From assembly GCF_900095225.1 (NCBI RefSeq), contig NZ_LT607414.1, positions 570,806 through 620,417 on the forward strand: a DNA stretch of 49,612 nucleotides, in the 5' to 3' direction. This document shows positions 38,372-46,686 of this stretch, piece after piece. Every line of letters starts with the position of its first letter. Position 1 is the stretch's first letter. Source of the stretch: Pseudomonas sp. UMAB-08 (GTDB lineage: Bacteria; Pseudomonadota; Gammaproteobacteria; Pseudomonadales; Pseudomonadaceae). The position numbers and the translations under genes were made by a program. The notes under the pieces were generated by a model. It saw only the letters and a program-made list of their open reading frames with translations, searched no databases and was not told the DNA's origin.

Positions 38372-38614
38372 ATGATCGAACCAGGTTACGAGTGGCTGGG
38401 AATCGCCGCCGTGGTGTTTTTCTTCGTGGTCACCCAGCTGTGCCTGAAGAACAGCAACACCCGGAGCATCGACGAAGCCAGCATGATCCCTTTCGCCGAT
38501 GACCCGGACGTTGCCCGACGAGTCGAACAGGCCACGGGTAAAACCATCCATTGCGTGGACACCGCCGAACACGCAATACCCACACAAAACGATTGGATCG
38601 ACGTTGAGATGTAA
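38372..38614 (+). CDS. Small CcoQ-like membrane protein
   Basis: An 80-residue protein with one N-terminal membrane span (YEWLGIAAVVFFFVVTQLCL, residues 5-24) and a polar cytosolic tail containing SIDEASMIPFADDPDVARRV. The tail motif of acidic residues with FADD is like that of CcoQ subunits, and the gene follows ccoN by 53 bases on the same strand, so it is the probable ccoQ partner that stabilises the oxidase. Assignment is by context and layout more than by sequence identity. Confidence 0.75.
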   Translation: MIEPGYEWLGIAAVVFFFVVTQLCLKNSNTRSIDEASMIPFADDPDVARRVEQATGKTIHCVDTAEHAIPTQNDWIDVEM

Positions 38615-38655
38615 GCGCCTGTTTTATAACCGCGCCCAGCGCACGAATCCGGTCG

Positions 38656-39870
38656 TTAGCCCAGCACTTCACTTAAAGGAATGAAGTTCAGCCAATCCCC
38701 TTCGGCGACCGTGGTGCCTTCGCGCACTTCAATAAGGCCTTCGGCCCACGCTGCGCTGCGCAGGACGCCCGAGCTCTGGTTGCTGTAAAGCACGGCGCGG
38801 CCTTGTTCGAATCGCCCGCGCAGATATTCGCGGCGGTCTCCGGCCTTGTTCCACGTGAACCCGGCAGGCACCGGAAACTGCAGCGGCGCGACATCGGCGA
38901 CGCCCTGACGGCGCAACAGATAGGGCCGGGCGAGTAATGCGAAGGTCACCAGAGTCGAGGCTGGATTGCCCGGCAAACCAATCACCGGCACGCCACGAAA
39001 ATGGCCAAACGTCAGCGGCTTTCCAGGCTTGATAGCCAGCTTCCACAATGACAACTCGCCGTCCTCGCGCAGGGCATGTCCGAGGAAATCTGCCTCGCCC
39101 ACCGAGACACCACCGGTGGAAAGAATTAAATCGACGTGCCCCAGCGCCCCCAGCGTGTTGCGGGTCTTCTCCAGATCGTCCGGTAAAATCCCGGCATTGT
39201 GCACCTCGCAACCCAAACGCTGTAACCAACTGCATAGCAGCACCCGATTGCTGTTGTAAATCTGCCCTGGCCCCAGCGGTTGACCCGGCTCAATCAGCTC
39301 GTCACCCGTGGACAACACCGCAACGCGCACGCGCCGCACGACATTCAACTCGGCCAGGCCTAAAGACGCTGCAAGGCCCAACTCAATAGGCCCCATGCGC
39401 GTACCCGCGGCCAATACTTGCTCGCCGACGGTGGTTTCCTGGCCCTGCGGACGGATATTTTGCCCCACTCGCATCGGCTCAATAAAGCGCACCCGCTGGT
39501 CAGCGAGTACGTCGGCATTTTCCTGCATTTCAACGCAATCGGCGCCGGCCGGTACGGGTGCGCCAGTAAAGATCCGGGCGCAGGTGCCGGGAGTCAACGG
39601 CTCGGGGGCTTGGCCGGCAAAAATTCGTTGGCTGACCGTTAAGGGCTCGCCCCTCCAGTCCGCCAGGCGCAACGCGTAACCGTCCATGGCGCTGTTAGGC
39701 CAGGGTGGCAGATCCAGGGTTGAAATTAACCCCTCGGCCAGAACCCGGCCTTGCGCAGCAGCCAGTACCACCTGTTCACGCTCGAGGATTGGGGTCGCTT
39801 CGGCCATCTCCAGCAAGCGCGCCAGCGCCACCTCGACCGGCATTAGCGGTCGCGCTTCAGTGTGGCTCAT
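38656..39870 (-). CDS. moeA: Molybdopterin molybdenumtransferase
   Basis: A 404-residue MoeA that inserts molybdate into adenylated molybdopterin. The N-terminal domains hold DLPPWPNSAMDGYALRLADW and IFTGAPVPAGADCVEMQEN; the central MogA-like domain has LSTGDELIEPGQPLGPGQIY and ILSTGGVSVGEADFLGHAL; and the C-terminal end has GLPGNPASTLVTFALLARP and a beta-barrel domain. Its length is standard. It begins 6 bases after the moaB stop, so the two form an operon. Confidence 0.95.
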   Translation of the reverse strand: MSHTEARPLMPVEVALARLLEMAEATPILEREQVVLAAAQGRVLAEGLISTLDLPPWPNSAMDGYALRLADWRGEPLTVSQRIFAGQAPEPLTPGTCARIFTGAPVPAGADCVEMQENADVLADQRVRFIEPMRVGQNIRPQGQETTVGEQVLAAGTRMGPIELGLAASLGLAELNVVRRVRVAVLSTGDELIEPGQPLGPGQIYNSNRVLLCSWLQRLGCEVHNAGILPDDLEKTRNTLGALGHVDLILSTGGVSVGEADFLGHALREDGELSLWKLAIKPGKPLTFGHFRGVPVIGLPGNPASTLVTFALLARPYLLRRQGVADVAPLQFPVPAGFTWNKAGDRREYLRGRFEQGRAVLYSNQSSGVLRSAAWAEGLIEVREGTTVAEGDWLNFIPLSEVLG

Positions 39871-39876
39871 ATCAGT

Positions 39877-40416
39877 TCATCCGCGGGTTTCGCAGGGCTC
39901 GGCCTGCTTGAGGTGGGCGACGAAATTGCAGGGGCGGTGACGCGAGTCCAGCTGTTCGGCAAGAATTCCGTCCCAACCAGTTCGGCAAGCATTGGTCGAA
40001 CCCGGCAGGCAGCAGACCAGCGTACCGTTGGCCATACCCGCCAGCGCACGGGACTGCACGGTCGAGGTGCCGATATCCGCCACGGAAATTTGCCGGAACA
40101 GCTCACCAAATCCATCGACCTGTTTGTCCAGCAAGCAGGTCACCGCTTCAGGTGTACTGTCGCGACCGGTAAAGCCTGTGCCGCCAGTGATCAGTACAAC
40201 CTGTACGTCATCGTCGGCAATCCAGGTGGCAACCTGGGCGCGGATTTTGTACAGATCGTCCTTGAGCAGCACGCGCTCGATCAGGCTATGACCTGCGGTG
40301 GTCAAGCGGTCAACGAAGACCTGACCCGATGTATCGGTTTCAAAGGTACGGGTGTCACTGACGGTCAATACGGCAATGTTCAATGGCACGAAAGGTGTTT
40401 CAGCCTTCGCTTTCAT
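39877..40416 (-). CDS. moaB: Molybdenum cofactor biosynthesis protein B
   Basis: A 179-residue MoaB/MogA-fold protein that adenylates molybdopterin. The family motifs are NIAVLTVSDTRTFETDTSG (residues 13-31), LITGGTGFTGRDSTPEAV (about 75-92) and GTLVCCLPGSTNACRTGWDG (about 128-147). The start at 40416 has only a modest ribosome-binding site. It is the first gene of the moaB-moeA operon. The remaining cofactor genes (moaA, C, D, E) are not in the window. Confidence 0.95.
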   Translation of the reverse strand: MKAKAETPFVPLNIAVLTVSDTRTFETDTSGQVFVDRLTTAGHSLIERVLLKDDLYKIRAQVATWIADDDVQVVLITGGTGFTGRDSTPEAVTCLLDKQVDGFGELFRQISVADIGTSTVQSRALAGMANGTLVCCLPGSTNACRTGWDGILAEQLDSRHRPCNFVAHLKQAEPCETRG

Positions 40417-40591
40417 AGGCTCGATCCAAAGAGAGGGGGAACAGCCCGTTGTTATATCACAGCCCCCTTTTCGCGGGCCCTTCGTTGATCTGAGTCAGCG
40501 ATTGCGACAAGCCACCACTGTCCATGGAACTTGCGGATGATGTATACGTCTCAACCTCAGTAATCAAAGCATTCCCTGACGGAGACACACC

Positions 40592-40816
40592 ATGACTCAA
40601 CGGACCTTACCCGCAGCCTTCCTGCTGGCACTGAGCCTCGCAAGCCTCGCCGGCTGTGCTTCGCCCACAGTCATCACTCTCAACGACGGGCGCGAAATCC
40701 AGGCTGTTGATACGCCCAAGTATGATGAAGAATCGGGTTTCTACGAATTCGAACAGCTTGATGGCAAACAAACTCGCGTCAACAAAGACCAGGTGAGTAC
40801 GGTCAAGGATCTCTGA
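40592..40816 (+). CDS. Small YgdI/YgdR-family lipoprotein
   Basis: A 74-residue lipoprotein. It has a type II signal peptide with lipobox LAGC (Cys22) and a DUF903-type SH3-like beta-barrel: VITLNDGREIQAVDTPKYDE and YEFEQLDGKQTRVNKDQV. Proteins of this family are small envelope lipoproteins of unknown role. It has GGAG upstream and a strong intrinsic terminator downstream, so it is its own transcription unit. Confidence 0.93.
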   Translation: MTQRTLPAAFLLALSLASLAGCASPTVITLNDGREIQAVDTPKYDEESGFYEFEQLDGKQTRVNKDQVSTVKDL

Positions 40817-40846
40817 TCCTTCACAACATCGCTTGCGATTTTGTTC

Positions 40847-40871
40847 AAAAACCCGCCCCGTGCGGGTTTTT
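40847..40871. terminator. Intrinsic bidirectional terminator
   Basis: AAAAACCCGC, loop CCCGT, GCGGGTTTTT is a 10-bp stem with an A run on one side and a T run on the other. It ends the lipoprotein gene and, on the minus strand, the pseudouridine synthase gene. Confidence 0.92.
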
Positions 40872-40905
40872 CTGTATCAGGAGCACATTCATCGCAAGAA
40901 ACAAC

Positions 40906-41796
40906 CTACCAATCGAGCGTCAGTTGCGTCTCGAATTGCCTGTCTTCCCCGGACAGCGGGTCAATGAAACGCAGACCCTGGGCTAACAGCTTCAGCGGCT
41001 GAGAGTAGTCATCCACCGCATCTTTGAGCACGTCGGGATAAAACGGATCATTGCAGATCGCCGCGCCCAGAGCCGCCATGTGCACCCTTAACTGGTGTTT
41101 TTTGCCCGTCACGGGGTACAAGCCGTACCGCCAATATTCGCCATTACGTTCGCTGACTTCGATGCGCGTTTCAGTGTTGCTGACGCCTGGCCCTTCCTGC
41201 ATCCGAAAGAATGGTTCACCCGCGACCAGCCGGCTTTTATGCACCCGTGGGAATTGCACTTCGGGCAACGCGCGGGCAATGGCTTCATAGCGCTTGTCGA
41301 TCTGACGCGCAGGAAACAGCGACTGATATGCCGAACGGCTGCCCTTGTTTGCCGAGAACAACACCAGGCCTGCCGTGTGCCGGTCAATTCGGTGCAATGG
41401 CACCAAGTCCGGGTTATCCAGGCGACGGATCAAGCGTCTGAGCAAGGTCTGCTCGACGTACTCACCGGCAGGCGTCACCGGTAAAAAATGCGGTTTGTCC
41501 GCCACCACCAGATGCTCGTCTGCATACAGGATCGTCTCTAGCACCGGTATCGGCGTTTCGTTCGGAACCTCGCGAAAGTAGTGGATACGCAAGCCTTCCC
41601 GGTAAGGCAACTCGGCAGCTATGGCCACACCCTCGGCATCCAGCACCCGTCCTCTGGCTATTCGATCCAGCCATTGTTCCCGGCTAATGGCGGAAAAATG
41701 CGCGCACAGACAATCGAGAACCGTTGCCCATGGCCCTGCTGGCAGGTACAGGGTGCTGGCTTGGCTCTGCGCGGGAGAAAAAACGGGCTCGGACAT
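40906..41796 (-). CDS. RluA-family pseudouridine synthase
   Basis: A 296-residue pseudouridine synthase. The catalytic motif is PLHRIDRHTAGLVLFSANKG with the active-site Asp in HRIDRHT, and VTGKKHQLRVHMAALGAAIC is the conserved RNA-binding and catalytic-arginine region. An N-terminal segment (LDCLCAHFSAISREQWLDRI) resembles a degenerate S4 domain. The target RNA is unknown; it is shorter at the N-terminus than RluD and most like the uncharacterised RluA-type enzymes. The ATG at 41796 was chosen over an in-frame start at 41841. Confidence 0.92.
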   Translation of the reverse strand: MSEPVFSPAQSQASTLYLPAGPWATVLDCLCAHFSAISREQWLDRIARGRVLDAEGVAIAAELPYREGLRIHYFREVPNETPIPVLETILYADEHLVVADKPHFLPVTPAGEYVEQTLLRRLIRRLDNPDLVPLHRIDRHTAGLVLFSANKGSRSAYQSLFPARQIDKRYEAIARALPEVQFPRVHKSRLVAGEPFFRMQEGPGVSNTETRIEVSERNGEYWRYGLYPVTGKKHQLRVHMAALGAAICNDPFYPDVLKDAVDDYSQPLKLLAQGLRFIDPLSGEDRQFETQLTLDW

Positions 41797-41879
41797 GGGT
41801 AGGCTCAAATCTCGGAACGCCTTGATTGGCTGGCGGCGCATTATCGCGCAAGGGCTGGGCAGAACCTAATGGCACCCGC

Positions 41880-42203
41880 TCATCCACGTACCGGCACAGC
41901 CGTTTGCGCCGCCGCTTCGGTAAACTCTTTCAGCCAACGCAATACATCCACTGCGTCCCATCGCGCAGGGTCATACAGCGCATAAAGCAGGCCCTGATAG
42001 CCAACGACATCCAACTGACGGTGATACCCGGCACGCTGGAACAATGCTTCGATTTCCGCAAAGCAGGTGTTGAAGTGCAATTTGGTAAAGGGCGTCTTCC
42101 CCTCCGTGACGAGGCCATCCATGCGCAATTCAAGGACGGCTTCACTGACCACGTCGGTGGACATGCGATTTACGCTGTATTTCAGTTGTTCGACATTGAC
42201 CAT
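41880..42203 (-). CDS. Hypothetical protein downstream of umuC
   Basis: A 107-residue protein of no family that I recognise. It looks like a compact alpha/beta fold (LRMDGLVTEGKTPFTKLHFN, then ARWDAVDVLRWLKEFTEAAA) with no signal peptide or membrane segment. It follows umuC by 56 bases on the same strand, with no terminator seen between, so it is likely co-transcribed with the SOS-controlled umuD-umuC genes. A link to mutagenesis is an inference from position only. Confidence 0.7.
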   Translation of the reverse strand: MVNVEQLKYSVNRMSTDVVSEAVLELRMDGLVTEGKTPFTKLHFNTCFAEIEALFQRAGYHRQLDVVGYQGLLYALYDPARWDAVDVLRWLKEFTEAAAQTAVPVRG

Positions 42204-42259
42204 GACTGTAGCTCTCGTTGTGTTCGTTCAATTCGTTGAATCGGGATATGCCTACGCTG

Positions 42260-43525
42260 TCAACTGCCGATCTGTATCAACTCATCCCAGCGCGTGGTGT
42301 AACAGCGACTGCGCATCTCGCTGCGCATGCCCCATTTAGGCGTGACGGGCACCCTGGCAAAGCGCAGAGTGCCGGCCCCTTCCCGCTTGTTAATCCGGTC
42401 GATCACGCCCATCAGCCGATCACTGCCGTCGCGCACGGCAGGTGCGAACAGGTCTGAGGTCAGCTCGCCGCGCTGCGACAGATCGAACAGCATCACCGCG
42501 CATTTGGAGTAGGCCACGCCGGGCTTGAAGATTCGTTCCAGCGCCGACAACGCGCGTGCGATCAGGTCTCGAGTGTCGTCGGTGGGATACGCAAGGATGC
42601 AGCTTTCGGCGTCGGCCACGATCGGCTGGCCTGGATCGTGGCGCTGGGTTTGCAAGCTCACTTGCAGACCTCCGCACAGTGAAGCCTGGGACCGCAGTTT
42701 TTCCGCCGCGCGGGTGACGTAGGTCGCCATGGCCTCGCGAATAGGCTCCAGTTCGGAAAGCCTATAGCCAAACATCTTGCTGGTGCAGATGGCTTTTTTT
42801 GCGGGCGGTGCTTGGTGCATGTCAAGACAGCTTTGCCCGTTGAGCTCCCGTCCCGTGCGCTCGACGGTCACTCCAAACGTCATCCGCAAGATAGCCGGGT
42901 CGCACTGGGCGAGATCCCAGGCCGTATGGATATTCATCGCCGCCAATCGCACACCCAGACGCCGCCCTACCCCCCAGACAGTGGTCGCCGGGGCCAGCTT
43001 GAGCAATCGCTGTTGCCGTAAAGGATCGCGAAGGTCGACCACTCCACCGGTGGCCGGCCATTTCTTGGCCGCCCAATTGGCCAGCTTGGCCAAGGTCTTG
43101 GTACTGCCAATACCCACGCCAACAGGAATGCCCACCCATTGCAAAAGGCGCTGGCGGATGGCCGTACCGAATTCAGTGAGGTCTTCCTGGATACCGGTCA
43201 GGTCGCAGAACGCCTCATCGATGGAATAGACTTCGATTGTCGGCACCATGGATGCCAGGACGCTCATTACGCGATGGGACATGTCCGCGTACAGCACGTA
43301 GTTGCTTGATCGCACCGCGATCCCAAGCGAGGCCAGCTGGTCTCGCACCTGGTAATAGGGCGCGCCCATGGGGATGCCGAGTTCTTTGGCATCAGCCGAA
43401 CGGGCAATCACACAACCATCGTTATTGCTTAAAACCACGACCGGCACGCGCTTGAGCGCTGGCTGGGAATCGCGCTCGCAACTGCAATAAAAAGCATTGC
43501 AATCGACCAGGGCGTAAGTGGTCAT
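42260..43525 (-). CDS. umuC: Y-family DNA polymerase, UmuC type
   Basis: A 421-residue translesion polymerase. The palm motifs are YALVDCNAFYCSCERDSQPA (residues 3-22, first metal site) and the catalytic SIDEAFCDL near residue 99. The helix-hairpin-helix region is VWGVGRRLGVRLAAMNIHTA. The C-terminal part (little finger) starts near residue 240. The length matches E. coli UmuC. Its start overlaps the umuD stop by 4 bases, and an SOS box lies before umuD. The accessory protein it depends on is unusual (see umuD). Confidence 0.95.
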   Translation of the reverse strand: MTTYALVDCNAFYCSCERDSQPALKRVPVVVLSNNDGCVIARSADAKELGIPMGAPYYQVRDQLASLGIAVRSSNYVLYADMSHRVMSVLASMVPTIEVYSIDEAFCDLTGIQEDLTEFGTAIRQRLLQWVGIPVGVGIGSTKTLAKLANWAAKKWPATGGVVDLRDPLRQQRLLKLAPATTVWGVGRRLGVRLAAMNIHTAWDLAQCDPAILRMTFGVTVERTGRELNGQSCLDMHQAPPAKKAICTSKMFGYRLSELEPIREAMATYVTRAAEKLRSQASLCGGLQVSLQTQRHDPGQPIVADAESCILAYPTDDTRDLIARALSALERIFKPGVAYSKCAVMLFDLSQRGELTSDLFAPAVRDGSDRLMGVIDRINKREGAGTLRFARVPVTPKWGMRSEMRSRCYTTRWDELIQIGS

Positions 43526-43962
43526 CCACGCCCCACATAGCTGACCACCCACATCACGACGCCCCAGATTTCAACGCAATCCGGATCTTCGAACGTCAGC
43601 GGCAGGGTGGCCGATTGCGCGTCGACCAACATCAGTGTGTTTTTGTCTCCTGTGCTCACCAGGCGCACACAGTAGCTGTCCGCACCGTCCAGATGAGCCA
43701 CGACATAATTGCCTGCACAAGGCGACACTGAACGGTCGACAATCAAACGGTCACCGGGGTAGATGCCGAAGCCGATCAGACCGTCATCGTTCACCATCAC
43801 TGCACGCATCTGCGGGGCGCCGATACCGACAATGCGATCAAGGGAGAACCCCCGCTCCTTTTCGTCTTCGGCGGGCGATTGAAAACCGGTGATGCGCAGC
43901 TCTCTGGACTCCGGCAGCATGTGCTGCAGGCGTTCACTGCGAGTAAGAATGGTGAGAGACAT
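43522..43962 (-). CDS. umuD: UmuD-like protein with a lost self-cleavage dyad
   Basis: A 146-residue S24/LexA-like protein, the usual UmuC partner. Alignment by eye to E. coli UmuD keeps GFQSPAEDEKERGFSLDRI and GIYPGDRLIVDRS, yet the catalytic serine of GDSM is Gly61 (NDDGLI), the catalytic lysine of FTVKKL is Arg100 (YCVRLV), and the cleavage site Cys-Gly is Thr25-Gly26. It should not cut itself. It may act uncut, or the gene may be decaying, although the reading frame, start and 4-base overlap with umuC are intact. It lies directly behind an SOS box. Confidence 0.88.
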   Translation of the reverse strand: MSLTILTRSERLQHMLPESRELRITGFQSPAEDEKERGFSLDRIVGIGAPQMRAVMVNDDGLIGFGIYPGDRLIVDRSVSPCAGNYVVAHLDGADSYCVRLVSTGDKNTLMLVDAQSATLPLTFEDPDCVEIWGVVMWVVSYVGRG

Positions 43963-43980
43963 GCCGTGCTACCCGATTAA

Positions 43981-43996
43981 CTGTACATACATACAG
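43981..43996 (-). promoter_or_regulatory. LexA (SOS) box before umuD
   Basis: CTGTACATACATACAG has the exact CTGT-N8-ACAG form and lies 19 bases upstream of the umuD start. It marks umuD-umuC, and probably the small gene behind them, as DNA-damage inducible. Confidence 0.9.
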
Positions 43997-44087
43997 TAAA
44001 CGAATCAGCACTCGCTGACCAATTGATTATCGGCAACTGCGACGAGGGGGTTTCAGTTCCGTGCATCAGACGTTTTTGTCGGACGCG

Positions 44088-44324
44088 TTACTGAAGGAAC
44101 ACCACTACCTGCCCGGCATCGAACGGCCAGTCCAGCTCGGCGCCGGTGTCCACGCGCCGCAGCACGGGAATGCGCAGGCCGTAATCGTCCACCAGCGCAG
44201 CACTCTCTCCAATGTCGACCAGTTCGACCAGCAGACCATGCTCGACCAGTGGCAGCAGCTCGGCTTCGGCGACTTCACACAGATGACACCCAAGGGTGCC
44301 TAGCAATTGGCATTCAGGAGGCAT
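44088..44324 (-). CDS. Glutaredoxin-like (DUF836) protein
   Basis: A 78-residue thioredoxin-fold protein with the redox motif CHLC (Cys13-His-Leu-Cys16, in GTLGCHLCEVAEAELL), followed by the helix and the GLRIPVLRRVDTGAEL segment that contains the conserved cis-proline. It is a DUF836/YruB-type glutaredoxin; the partner is unknown. The start at 44324 has AAGGTG upstream. It lies downstream of the ammonium transporter on the same strand, with a hairpin between. Confidence 0.87.
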   Translation of the reverse strand: MPPECQLLGTLGCHLCEVAEAELLPLVEHGLLVELVDIGESAALVDDYGLRIPVLRRVDTGAELDWPFDAGQVVVFLQ

Positions 44325-44377
44325 GAAGACACCTTGAGCATGGCGTGTAGAAAATTGACAGTGGCTGCATTTTAGGC

Positions 44378-44397
44378 CGACGCGGATACCCGCGTCG
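44378..44397 (-). terminator. Hairpin after the ammonium transporter
   Basis: CGACGCGG, 4-base loop, CCGCGTCG is a perfect 8-bp stem about 18 bases after the amt stop. No T run follows it on the minus strand. Confidence 0.55.
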
Positions 44398-44414
44398 AGC
44401 CTGAATCCATTGCC

Positions 44415-45623
44415 TCAGTCCTGGCTGACTGAACCGATCTTGTGGATCGACAGGTCGGCGCCGTAGTACTCCTGTTCCTGAGTCAAACGCAAGCCAATGA
44501 TCATTTTGAGCGTGCCGTATACCAGGAACCCGCCAAGCAAGGCCACAACCACACCCAGCCCGGAGCCGATCAACTGGCTGATGAGGCTGACCCCGCCCAG
44601 CCCACCCAGCGCTGTTTGACCAAAGACACCACACGCGATGCCACCCCAAAGGCCGCACAGCCCATGCAGAGGCCAGACGCCCAACACATCATCGATTTTC
44701 CAGCGCACCTGGGCCGCAGTGAAGCACCAGACAAACAGCGCTCCGGCGATAACGCCCGTGATCAAGGCCCCCACCGGATGCATCAGATCAGACCCGGCAC
44801 AGATCGCCACCAGGCCAGCCAAAGGACCGTTGTGCAGAAAGCCCGGGTCGTTACGCCCCACAATCAACGCGGCGACCGTGCCGCCGACCATGGCCATCAA
44901 TGAGTTGACCGCAACTAACCCGCTGACACCTTGCAAGGTCTGGGCACTCATGACGTTAAAGCCGAACCAGCCAACGATCAGTATCCATGAACCCAGCGCC
45001 AGGAACGGAATGCTCGAGGGTGGGTAGGCAACCAGCCGTCCTTCCCGGTATCGTCCATTGCGCGCCCCCAGCAACAACACGGCCGCTAGCGCCAGCCAGC
45101 CACCCATGGCATGAACCACGACGGAGCCGGCGAAGTCATGAAAGCTGGCACCAAAACGCTCCAACAACCAGGACTGCAAGCCAAAGTTGCCATTCCAGAC
45201 GATGCCCTCGAAGAACGGGTAGACAAAGGCGACGATCAATACGGTTGCACACAGCTGTGGCGCGAACCGGGCACGTTCGGCGATACCGCCAGAGATAATC
45301 GCCGGGATTGCGGCAGCAAAGGTTAGCAGGAAGAAAAATTTCACCAGCTGATACCCGTGATTTGCACTGATCACGGACGCGGGTTGTAAAAAGTTCACCC
45401 CGTAAGAAATCCAATAGCCTATAAAGAAGTACGCCAGTGTCGATACAGCAAAATCGCTGAGAATCTTCGACAACGCGTTGACCTGATTCTTGTGCCGGAC
45501 CGTACCGACTTCAAGAAAGGCAAAGCCGGCGTGCATGGCCAGCACCATCACCGCGCCGGTCAAGATGAACAAGGTATTTGAGCTTTGGACCAGGGAGTCC
45601 ACAGCGCTTTGCAAATTTTCCAT
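44415..45623 (-). CDS. amt: Ammonium transporter
   Basis: A 402-residue Amt/MEP/Rh-family channel with about 11 membrane spans. Core motifs are HAGFAFLEVGTVRHKNQVN, the DFAGSVVVHAMGGWLALAA segment with the first pore histidine, and VWPLHGLCGLWGGIACGVFG with the second pore histidine. The ATG at 45623 starts MENLQSAVDSLVQSSNTLFI; the upstream extension is unrelated. There is no glnK gene next to it, unlike the usual glnK-amtB operon, and the HAMGGW form suggests a second, less common Amt subgroup. Confidence 0.93.
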   Translation of the reverse strand: MENLQSAVDSLVQSSNTLFILTGAVMVLAMHAGFAFLEVGTVRHKNQVNALSKILSDFAVSTLAYFFIGYWISYGVNFLQPASVISANHGYQLVKFFFLLTFAAAIPAIISGGIAERARFAPQLCATVLIVAFVYPFFEGIVWNGNFGLQSWLLERFGASFHDFAGSVVVHAMGGWLALAAVLLLGARNGRYREGRLVAYPPSSIPFLALGSWILIVGWFGFNVMSAQTLQGVSGLVAVNSLMAMVGGTVAALIVGRNDPGFLHNGPLAGLVAICAGSDLMHPVGALITGVIAGALFVWCFTAAQVRWKIDDVLGVWPLHGLCGLWGGIACGVFGQTALGGLGGVSLISQLIGSGLGVVVALLGGFLVYGTLKMIIGLRLTQEQEYYGADLSIHKIGSVSQD

Positions 45624-45979
45624 GGAGGGCAGGCCTGCAATTCGTCGAAAAGCACCAAAGCGGGTCAAGCAGTCCTCTACGTGCACCGAACTGGCGCCAT
45701 GCATTGGCAGGGAAGCGCAATGTATGACCCGATTTGGAGCAGTCCACTTTTGAGGACAAATTGTCGCTTGAGCTTTTTCTCAAGTTTTATGATGTAAGCG
45801 TAAGATCTGGGCACGTTTGCCATTGTCTTCGCTCTTATTCAGCGCATCGCCCTCCGTGGCGCACCATCTGGAAGCAAAACCTGTACCAGTTGGTCGATTT
45901 AATACGGATGCGAATTGAAATGAACCTTCAGTAATCCCTTAGACTCGAAATACCATTAAGCCACCAGACGGAGATAACC
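45624..45979. other. Divergent control region between amt and the yqjD-like gene
   Basis: About 355 bases with no convincing gene; short frames on both strands lack family signal and ribosome-binding sites. The promoters for both directions must lie here. I looked on the amt side for a sigma54 -24/-12 element and did not find one. Confidence 0.5.
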
Positions 45980-46294
45980 ATGGCTAGCAAAACAGCGCCG
46001 AGCGCCCAGGAAATATTAATGACTGATTTTCAAACATTGGTCAGTGACACGGAGAAGCTTCTCGCGCACACCGCCACGCTGGCTGGCGATCAGGCCGATG
46101 AATTACGGGGGCAGATTAGCGACAGTCTGTTAAAGGCACGGGAGACACTGCGTCTGACAGAGGAGTCCCTGCGCGTACGCGGTAAAGCAGCGGTAACGGC
46201 CACCGAAGATTATGTTCAGAGCAATCCATGGCAGTCAGTGGGCATCGCCGCTGGCGTCGGGTTCCTCCTGGGTCTGCTGGCTACAAGGCGCTGA
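45980..46294 (+). CDS. yqjD: ElaB/YqjD-family (DUF883) membrane-anchored protein
   Basis: A 104-residue protein with a long amphipathic helical part (residues 15-75, ILMTDFQTLVSDTEKLLAHT onwards) and a C-terminal membrane anchor (SVGIAAGVGFLLGLLATRR). That layout is typical of YqjD/ElaB proteins, which bind ribosomes at the inner membrane in stationary phase in E. coli. It is followed 5 bases later by a yqjE-like gene, giving the usual yqjD-yqjE-yqjK order. Confidence 0.9.
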   Translation: MASKTAPSAQEILMTDFQTLVSDTEKLLAHTATLAGDQADELRGQISDSLLKARETLRLTEESLRVRGKAAVTATEDYVQSNPWQSVGIAAGVGFLLGLLATRR

Positions 46295-46299
46295 CGGCT

Positions 46300-46686
46300 A
46301 TGGGCACAGAATCAGGTTCGTCATCAGCGGACCAACACTCGTCACCGCGGCGCTTGGGTGCCGCTTTTCTGGGCCTGCTGCACAGTCACGTGGAGTTGTT
46401 CGGCATCGAGTTGCAGGAGCAAAAATCACGTACATTGAGCCTGCTGCTGTTTGCCGGTCTGGCGCTGGTTTTTGCACTGCTGCTGCTGATCGGGTTATCC
46501 GCTTTATTGCTGATCGTCGTATGGGATAGTTATCGCTTGGCCGGCATCATTGGTCTCTGTGTCTTCTATACCCTGGCTGCGGTGTTCTGCGGTTTGCGTT
46601 TGAAAGCGGCGATCTTCGACGAATCGTCACCGTTCAATGCCACCCTCCAAGAGTTGGCCAATGATCGCGAGCGACTGATGCCATGA
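46300..46686 (+). CDS. yqjE: YqjE-like (phage holin superfamily) membrane protein
   Basis: A 128-residue protein with a conserved AFLGLLHSHVELFGIELQEQ helix (residues 22-41) and two membrane spans (TLSLLLFAGLALVFALLLLI and IIGLCVFYTLAAVFCGLRL). It matches the YqjE/DUF1469 family. The ATG at 46300 lies 5 bases after the yqjD stop. Its stop overlaps the next start by 4 bases. The function is not known; despite the family name there is no phage context here. Confidence 0.88.
   Translation: MGTESGSSSADQHSSPRRLGAAFLGLLHSHVELFGIELQEQKSRTLSLLLFAGLALVFALLLLIGLSALLLIVVWDSYRLAGIIGLCVFYTLAAVFCGLRLKAAIFDESSPFNATLQELANDRERLMP

Noticed and set aside
46300..46686. Holin-superfamily label suggesting a prophage
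   Set aside because: The neighbours are the chromosomal yqjD/yqjK-like genes and no phage gene is near, so this is the YqjE family.
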